A DNA stretch of 64,000 nucleotides from the NCBI RefSeq assembly GCF_027923225.1, contig NZ_BSDI01000045.1, positions 26,341-90,340 of the forward strand. Reading direction: 5' to 3'. The DNA is from Phytohabitans aurantiacus (GTDB lineage: Bacteria; Actinomycetota; Actinomycetes; Mycobacteriales; Micromonosporaceae). The notes beneath the pieces were generated by a model, which had not been told where the DNA came from, searched no databases, and saw nothing but the letters and a program-made list of their open reading frames with translations. Positions 59,279-64,000 of the stretch are shown here, piece by piece (the stretch's first letter is position 1; each line of letters opens with the position of its first letter). The translations under genes and the position numbers were made by a program.

Positions 59279-60130
59279 TGAAGAGCCGGAGATGACGAGC
59301 ATCTCGCACGGGCCGGTGAAGCCGTCCGGGCCCTCGAAGCGGGTCAGCGCCTCCGCGATCTCATCCCAGGCGGCCTGGCGCTCCGCCTCGGGCAGGCCGG
59401 ACAGCATCTGGTGCAGCGCCCCGAAGGACTCCCGCTCGAACTGGACGCAATCCGCGGCGGTCGGCAGCCGCAGCGGCGAAGGCACCACGTCGACCGTGAC
59501 GTCCCGGAAGCCCGCCTCGATCAGCACCCGCTCGGCGGCACCGGGCGAGCCGAGGCTGAACGGGCCGGGCTGCCCGGGCAGCGGCGGCGGGAGCTGGGCG
59601 CGGCGCCGGATGATCCCCACCGGTACCGCGAAGAAGCCGTTGGCGTCGGCGGTCGAGTACACCACCGCGGCGATCCGCCCGCCGGGACGCAGCGCGCGGC
59701 GCATGCCTGCGAGGGCCGCCTGCTGGTCGGGGAAGTAGATCAGCCCGACGCGCGAGATCACCGCGTCGAACCCACCCTCCGGCACGGCCAGGCGCTCGCC
59801 GTCCATCTCGGCCGTGGCGACGGTGGCCAGGCCCGCGTCGGCGGCGGCTTTGGCGGCGTACTGGAGGATGGCCGGCGAGATGTCGGTGGCCAGCACGTGC
59901 CCGCCCGGTCCGGCCAGGCGTGCCGCCGCGAGGGTCTGGCCGCCGGCACCGGCGGCGACGTCGAGCACCCGGGAGCCGGAGGTGACGCCGGCCGCCGCCA
60001 GCATCCGCTCGGTCGCCGCGCCGAGCCAGTTCTCGATCGTGGGGCCCCAGCGGTGCCAGGCCGCCGCCGCGTCCTCCCATTGCGCCCTGGTCGTGGCCTT
60101 GTACACCTGCGGGTCGAACGTCGTGGTCAT
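59276..60130 (-). CDS. Class I SAM-dependent methyltransferase
   Basis: 284 residues from ATG 60130 (GGAGG 8 bp upstream). The glycine motif RVLDVAAGAGGQTLAAARL is followed by VLATDISPAIL, then VISRVGLIYFPDQQAALAGMRRALRPGGRIAAVVYS, which is the UbiE/COQ5-like methyltransferase pattern. The C-terminal part probably binds substrate and is poorly conserved (QFERESFGALHQMLSGLPEAE). No pathway context; its neighbours are a ferric importer and an AAA regulator. Confidence 0.88.
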   Translation of the reverse strand: MTTTFDPQVYKATTRAQWEDAAAAWHRWGPTIENWLGAATERMLAAAGVTSGSRVLDVAAGAGGQTLAAARLAGPGGHVLATDISPAILQYAAKAAADAGLATVATAEMDGERLAVPEGGFDAVISRVGLIYFPDQQAALAGMRRALRPGGRIAAVVYSTADANGFFAVPVGIIRRRAQLPPPLPGQPGPFSLGSPGAAERVLIEAGFRDVTVDVVPSPLRLPTAADCVQFERESFGALHQMLSGLPEAERQAAWDEIAEALTRFEGPDGFTGPCEMLVISGSS

Positions 60131-60264
60131 CCGTCGCCTCCGAGACTGTCGATGTGGCTGTCGATCGCTGTCACCCGGATACGCGCCAGAACCGGGGTGG
60201 CATCCGCCAGAAACCGTCTGGCGGTTTCGCCGGAGCGGATCGCTAGCCGCGCGAGAATGCCCAT

Positions 60265-63200
60265 GTGCCACTGTTCGTCGGCCGCACCGACACGCTGGCC
60301 CGCCTCGACGCCGCGCTGGCGCCGGACGGCGGGCGACGGCTGCCCGCGCTGGTGCTGGTCGCCGGGGAGGCGGGCATGGGCAAGACCGCGGTGCTGGCCA
60401 GGTTCGCCGACCAGGTGACGGCCCGCGGCGGACGAGCCATCTGGGGTACCTGTTGGGACGCCGAGCAGGCACCGGCGTACTGGCCATGGACCCAGGCGCT
60501 GCGGCCGCTGATCGACGACTCAGCTCCGGGCGACGCCGACCTCGGGGTGATCGTGCCCGGGCACGCCACACCGGCGGAGGGCTCGGCCCGGTTCAGGGTC
60601 TTCGACGCGGTGGGCCGGCTGCTGGCGCGAGAGGTCGGACGGGTACCGGTGGTGGTGATCCTGGACGACCTGCAGTGGGCCGACCGGTCGAGTCTCGACC
60701 TGATCCGGTTCCTGGCGGGCGTACCCATGCCAGGACCGGTGCTGATAGCGGGCGCTTACCGCCCGGATGAGCTCGGCCCGGCCACCGGCGGCGCGCTCGC
60801 GGCGCTGGCAGCCGACCGGGTGACGCTGGCCGGCCTCTCCCCCGCCGAGGTCGCCGACCTGGTCGCCGCGACCGCGGGCCCGCACGCCGCAAGCTGGGCC
60901 GACATGGTGCACAAGCGCAGCGGCGGCCACCCGTTCTTCGCCCGCGAGCTGGCGCAGGTGCTCGCCGCGGGCGACCCGGCGGCGGTACCCGATGCCGTGC
61001 GCGACGCGATCGCCAGCCGGCTCGCCCGCGTCGGCGAACCGTGCCGCCGGATGCTGGAGGCCGCGGCGGTCGCCGGGCCACGGCTGCTGCCGGACGTGCT
61101 CGCCTCCGTCACCGGCGAGGAGGCCGCCTCGCTGATCGCGGAGGCCTCGGTCGCGGGCCTGCTCACCGCGGCGGCGTCCGGCCACTCCCGCGACGCCGCC
61201 GGCTTCGCGCACGACCTGTACCGGGAGGCGCTGTACGCGTCGCTGGCGCCGCCCGTCCGCGCGGACCTGCACCACCGCGTCGCCGAGGCGCTGCTGCGGC
61301 GGCGGGACCGGGGCGGCACCGTGTACGCCGCCGAGCTCGCCCGGCACTTCGCCGCCGCCGTGACCGTCGCCGGTACCGCGCCAGCCATCACGTGGGCGCG
61401 GCGGGCGGCTGGCGACGAGGCCGCGCGGTACGCGTTCACCGAGGCGGGCGACCACCTGCGCCGGGCCCGCACGGCGATCGCCGACGCGGGCCTCTCACTC
61501 AGCGACGCCGACCTGATCGACCTGTACGCCGGCGAGGCCGACCTGCGCGCCCGGGCCGGCGACACCGAGGCCGCCCAGCACCTGCTCGCCGCCGCCTGGC
61601 AGCGCGCCAGCGACCGGGCCGACCCGGAGCCGATGGGTGCGGTGGCGCTCGGGTACGACCGGCTCGGCGCGCGGTTCGCGATGCCGCGCACGGAGCTCGT
61701 CGCCACCCTCGACCGGGCGCTGCAGGCGCTCGCCGGCACCGGCAGCGCCGCCGAGGCACGCGTGACCGCCGCGCTGGCCCGCCAGCTCCAGCACTCGGTG
61801 GTCCGGGACCGGCCCCGTGCCCGCCCGCTCGCCGACCACGCGGTCGCCCTCGCCCGCGACCTCGCCGACCCGGCCACGCTCGCTGACTGTCTACTCGCTC
61901 AGCACGACACGCGATGGACGCCCGGCACCGCCTCGCAACGCGCCACGATCGCCGGCGAGATCACCGAGCTGGCCCGCCGTTCTGGTGACCGCGAGCGGTA
62001 CGCCCAGGGACTCCAGCTGGCCGCCACCGCGCACCTCGAAGCGGGCAGCCCCGCCTTCCGGGCCGCTCTCGCCCAGTACGCGGACGCCACCGCTGAGCTG
62101 CGCCAGCCCCGCCACGACTACCTGCTGCGGACCCGGCAGGCGGCGCTCGCACTGCTCGACGGCGACATCGACGCGGGCGAGCGGCTCAGCGCCGAGGCCG
62201 CCGCCCTCGGCGAGCGGGTCGGCGACCGCGACGCCGGCAACGTCCGCATGTCGCAGAAACTGGAGGTGGTACGCGCCCGCGCCGACCCGGACGCGCTGCG
62301 GGAGACCGCCGCCGAGGCGGTGCGATGGTGGGTCGGGGCGCCCGCACACGCGCACGCCGTCGCCGCCGGCTTCTCCGCCCGCGCCGGCGACCTCGACACC
62401 GCCCGCCGGCACGCCGACACCGTCCTCGCGCTCGACGACTGGCGCACCGACCGCTCGTACCTGTGGTCGATCTTCATCGGCGAGCTGGTGGTCGCGGCGA
62501 TCGCCCTGCGCGACACTGCCCTGTGCCGGCACCTGCTCGACGACCTCCAGCCGCTCGCCGACACGTGCGCGGTCAACGGCGCGCTCGTCTGCTTCCAGGG
62601 CGCGCACGCCCACCGGGTCGGACTGCTGCACGCGGCACTCGGCGAGCCGGCGCCGGCCCGCGAACGTCTGGAGCAGGCCCTCGACATCCACCGCCGGCTC
62701 GGCGCCCACGCCTGGGAGGCGGAGACCCGGGCGGCACTGGATGGGCTGGAGGCACCCGCCGCGGGCTCCGCCTCGTTGCGCCGCGTCGGTGACATGTGGC
62801 TGGCCAGCTACAAAGGACAGACCGCGTACCTGCGCGACGCCAAGGGGCTGCGCGACCTCGCGAGGCTGCTCGCCCGGCCCGGCGAGGACATTTCCGCCCT
62901 GGAACTCGCCGGCGCCGCTGACGTCACCGGAACCGGCGAGCCAGCGCTTGACCGGGCCGCGCTGTCCGCGTACAGGCGCCGGCTGGCCGACCTCGACAGT
63001 GAGATCGCCGCGGCGAACGATCGGGCGGACCTCGGTCGTCGCGAGCGCGCAAGCGCGGAGCGCGAGCAGTTACTGGCGGAGCTGGGGCGCTCCACCCGCC
63101 GCGACGGGTCGTCGCGGTCGCTCGGCGCCACCAGCGCCGAACGCGCCCGCAAGGCCGTGACGGCACGCATCCGCGACGCCATCCGCCGGATCGACCACTC

Positions 63201-63270
63201 CCTCCCAGACCTGGCCACCCACCTAGACCGCACGATCCGCACCGGCGTTGTATGCCGCTACAACCCCTAA
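60265..63270 (+). CDS. Large AAA-family ATPase regulator (LAL-like, without a LuxR HTH)
   Basis: 1001 residues from GTG 60265. N-terminal FVGRTDTLARLDAAL and Walker A GEAGMGKT (34-41), Walker B VVVILDDLQWADRSSLDLIRFL, then the STAND-type helices. The middle holds many TPR-like repeats (AAQHLLAAAWQRASD, and others). Most large LuxR-type (LAL) regulators end in a LuxR HTH. Here the C-terminus instead has SYKGQTAYLRDAKGLRDLARLLARPGEDISALEL, a winged-helix-like domain seen in some ATP-binding regulators, followed by a coiled region ending near RIDHSLPDLATHLDRTIRTG. It probably regulates transcription with an unknown target. Confidence 0.82.
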   Translation: MPLFVGRTDTLARLDAALAPDGGRRLPALVLVAGEAGMGKTAVLARFADQVTARGGRAIWGTCWDAEQAPAYWPWTQALRPLIDDSAPGDADLGVIVPGHATPAEGSARFRVFDAVGRLLAREVGRVPVVVILDDLQWADRSSLDLIRFLAGVPMPGPVLIAGAYRPDELGPATGGALAALAADRVTLAGLSPAEVADLVAATAGPHAASWADMVHKRSGGHPFFARELAQVLAAGDPAAVPDAVRDAIASRLARVGEPCRRMLEAAAVAGPRLLPDVLASVTGEEAASLIAEASVAGLLTAAASGHSRDAAGFAHDLYREALYASLAPPVRADLHHRVAEALLRRRDRGGTVYAAELARHFAAAVTVAGTAPAITWARRAAGDEAARYAFTEAGDHLRRARTAIADAGLSLSDADLIDLYAGEADLRARAGDTEAAQHLLAAAWQRASDRADPEPMGAVALGYDRLGARFAMPRTELVATLDRALQALAGTGSAAEARVTAALARQLQHSVVRDRPRARPLADHAVALARDLADPATLADCLLAQHDTRWTPGTASQRATIAGEITELARRSGDRERYAQGLQLAATAHLEAGSPAFRAALAQYADATAELRQPRHDYLLRTRQAALALLDGDIDAGERLSAEAAALGERVGDRDAGNVRMSQKLEVVRARADPDALRETAAEAVRWWVGAPAHAHAVAAGFSARAGDLDTARRHADTVLALDDWRTDRSYLWSIFIGELVVAAIALRDTALCRHLLDDLQPLADTCAVNGALVCFQGAHAHRVGLLHAALGEPAPARERLEQALDIHRRLGAHAWEAETRAALDGLEAPAAGSASLRRVGDMWLASYKGQTAYLRDAKGLRDLARLLARPGEDISALELAGAADVTGTGEPALDRAALSAYRRRLADLDSEIAAANDRADLGRRERASAEREQLLAELGRSTRRDGSSRSLGATSAERARKAVTARIRDAIRRIDHSLPDLATHLDRTIRTGVVCRYNP

Positions 63271-63305
63271 CAGCGCCCCCCGCTCCGCCCGCCCCACCCT
63301 CGCGC

Positions 63306-63393
63306 TGCGCGCCCTCGCGCTCCGCGCCCCCTCGCGCTCCACGCCCCCTCGCGCTCCACGCCCCCTCGCGCTCCACGCCCCCTCGCGCTGCGC
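63306..63393 (+). repeat. 17-bp tandem repeat array
   Basis: Unit gccccctcgcgctccac occurs exactly three times (63326-63342, 63343-63359, 63360-63376), flanked by degenerate copies. It lies in the gap after the AAA gene and has no gene. Confidence 0.8.
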
Positions 63394-63413
63394 GCGCCCC
63401 GCCCGCCGGGGAC

Positions 63414-63477
63414 GGCGTGTCGCCACGCCCCGCTCGCCGATCAAGGGCGAATGCACGCGGTTGGACCTTGTTTCCGC
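63414..63477 (+). repeat. Repeat family B copy B3 (composite)
   Basis: Block ggcgtgtcgccacgcc (63414-63429), 9-nt gap, core from gatcaagggcgaatgcacg (63439 on). Same orientation as B4, 93 bp away. Confidence 0.85.
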
Positions 63478-63506
63478 GTGCGTCCGTCCCCAGGCCGGCC
63501 CGGCAC

Positions 63507-63569
63507 GGCGTGTCGCCACGCCCGGTCCGCCGATCAAGGGCGAACGCACGCGGTTGGATCTCTTTCCGC
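63507..63569 (+). repeat. Repeat family B copy B4 (composite)
   Basis: Block ggcgtgtcgccacgcc (63507-63522), 9-nt gap, core gatcaagggcgaacgcacg (63532 on). A reversed fragment gcccttgatc follows (63578-63587). Confidence 0.85.
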
Positions 63570-63720
63570 GTGTTTTTGCCCTTGATCCATGCGATCTTCC
63601 TTGATCGGCGCCGCGCGGCCCGCCGCTGCCCACCCACGCCCGCACGCCGGCACCAAGCCGCGGCCGCGGTATCAGGGATGTTGTCGCTTCGGTCGCGCGG
63701 GTTGTGGGGCCGCGGTGGGT

Positions 63721-63769
63721 GAGGCCGCGGGAGCGGCGGTCCTGCGCACGACGGACGTCGCGGTAGCTC
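63721..63769 (-). repeat. Repeat family A copy A5
   Basis: Unit from gaggccgcgggagcggcgg to cgtcgcggtagctc. It lies between B4 and B5, so families A and B share this island. Confidence 0.85.
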
Positions 63770-63826
63770 AGACTTCCGTCCTCGCCCTTGTCCCGCGAAG
63801 GGCCGTCGATCAGGGCCATGTGCGTG

Positions 63827-63857
63827 GATCAAGGGCGAAGGCACGCGGATTTGAGAG
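63827..63857 (+). repeat. Repeat family B copy B5 (core only)
   Basis: gatcaagggcgaaggcacg with the gcggatttgagag tail, like the B2 version rather than the gttggatct type. It ends 7 bp before the transposase stop. Confidence 0.75.
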
Positions 63858-63863
63858 GCGGTT

Positions 63864-64000
63864 TCAGGGGGTCAGTGCAACGAGGTGCTGGTTGAGCTTC
63901 TGGGCTGGAGTATGCCAGTTCAGGGTTTGTCGTGGCCGTCGGTTGAGTTGGGCGGCTACGGCGTCGAGGCCGGTCTGGTCGATGGTGGTGAAGTCGAACT
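63864..64000 (-). mobile_element. IS30-family transposase, C-terminal fragment running off the window
   Basis: The minus-strand frame ending with a TGA at 63864-63866 encodes DFTTIDQTGLDAVAAQLNRRP, then RQTLNWHTPAQKLNQHLVALTP. The block ending in LNRRPRQTLNWHTPAQKLN is the conserved C-terminal of IS30 transposases, whose DDE catalytic residues lie further N-terminal beyond the edge. Only ~45 residues are visible, so whether the element is complete is unknown. The island of repeats lies at its 3' side. Confidence 0.85.

Noticed and set aside
63306..63393. Possible CRISPR array
   Set aside because: The 17-bp units are directly adjacent with no spacers, and no cas gene is present. It is a simple tandem repeat.
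63414..63569. Two direct B repeats as CRISPR-like
   Set aside because: Only two units ~63 bp long, with inverted and core-only versions elsewhere; no cas genes.

Overview
This is a very GC-rich stretch with the look of a soil or plant-associated filamentous actinomycete, most likely Micromonosporaceae-like. Supporting signs are the strong G/C third-position bias, many GTG starts, Tat and lipoprotein signals, secreted CBM-bearing enzymes, and several one- and two-component regulators per 10 kb. The lineage is an inference from protein style; no rRNA or tRNA gene was seen to confirm it.

Region by region. 1-6.5 kb: the end of a PQQ-type sugar dehydrogenase, three tandem secreted CBM35-SGNH esterases (rhamnogalacturonan/xylan acetylesterase types), a strong hairpin and a PaaX-family regulator. 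6.5-16.7 kb: a SnoaL-like protein and an aldehyde dehydrogenase, each with a KstR-like palindrome upstream; between them an FHA protein, a Ser/Thr kinase and a lipoprotein; then an ABC exporter with a two-component system and two small secreted proteins, one with a BP74-like domain. 16.7-23.3 kb: a broken pobA-like hydroxylase, an O-methyltransferase with an unrecognised N-terminal domain, and a Tat-exported PL26-like exo-rhamnogalacturonan lyase divergent from a LacI regulator across two identical palindromes. 23.3-26 kb: a compact vanH-vanA-vanX glycopeptide-resistance operon of lower GC, without vanRS beside it. 26-34 kb: AraC regulators, a truncated DHFR-family stub, an SDR protein, a MITE-like element, an HNH/DUF222 protein, a hydrolase, an MFS pump and a GntR regulator.

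34-42 kb: an aldo/keto reductase, a bacterial voltage-gated channel with an EF-hand-like tail, a SEC-C protein, a 2-keto-3-deoxy-pentonate dehydratase plus semialdehyde dehydrogenase pair (Weimberg-type sugar-acid catabolism), and a pterin dehydratase-glyoxalase fusion. 42-47.5 kb: a large GH9 cellulase divergent from a CBM2-SGNH-like secreted protein, with a near-consensus CebR/CelR box between them, then a second PaaX regulator. 48-53 kb: a type-B carboxylesterase, a membrane protein and a subtilase that appears shortened. 53-60 kb: an iron-box divergon with an adenylation-PCP-membrane acyltransferase fusion on one side and an FbpABC-type ferric importer on the other, closed by a 24-bp bidirectional terminator. 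60-64 kb: a methyltransferase, a 1001-residue AAA regulator and the end of an IS30-family transposase.

Two themes link the genes. One is plant cell-wall breakdown: pectin/rhamnogalacturonan deacetylation and lysis, cellulose hydrolysis and sugar-acid catabolism, each with a local regulator. The other is a set of intergenic repeats. Family A is about 49 bp and often palindromic. Family B has a 16-bp block, an invariant 9-nt gap and a core of about 38 bp. They cluster together at about 35.2, 52.9 and 63.6 kb, at gene ends, and seem to have shaped the 3' ends of two genes. They are the least explained structure in the window.
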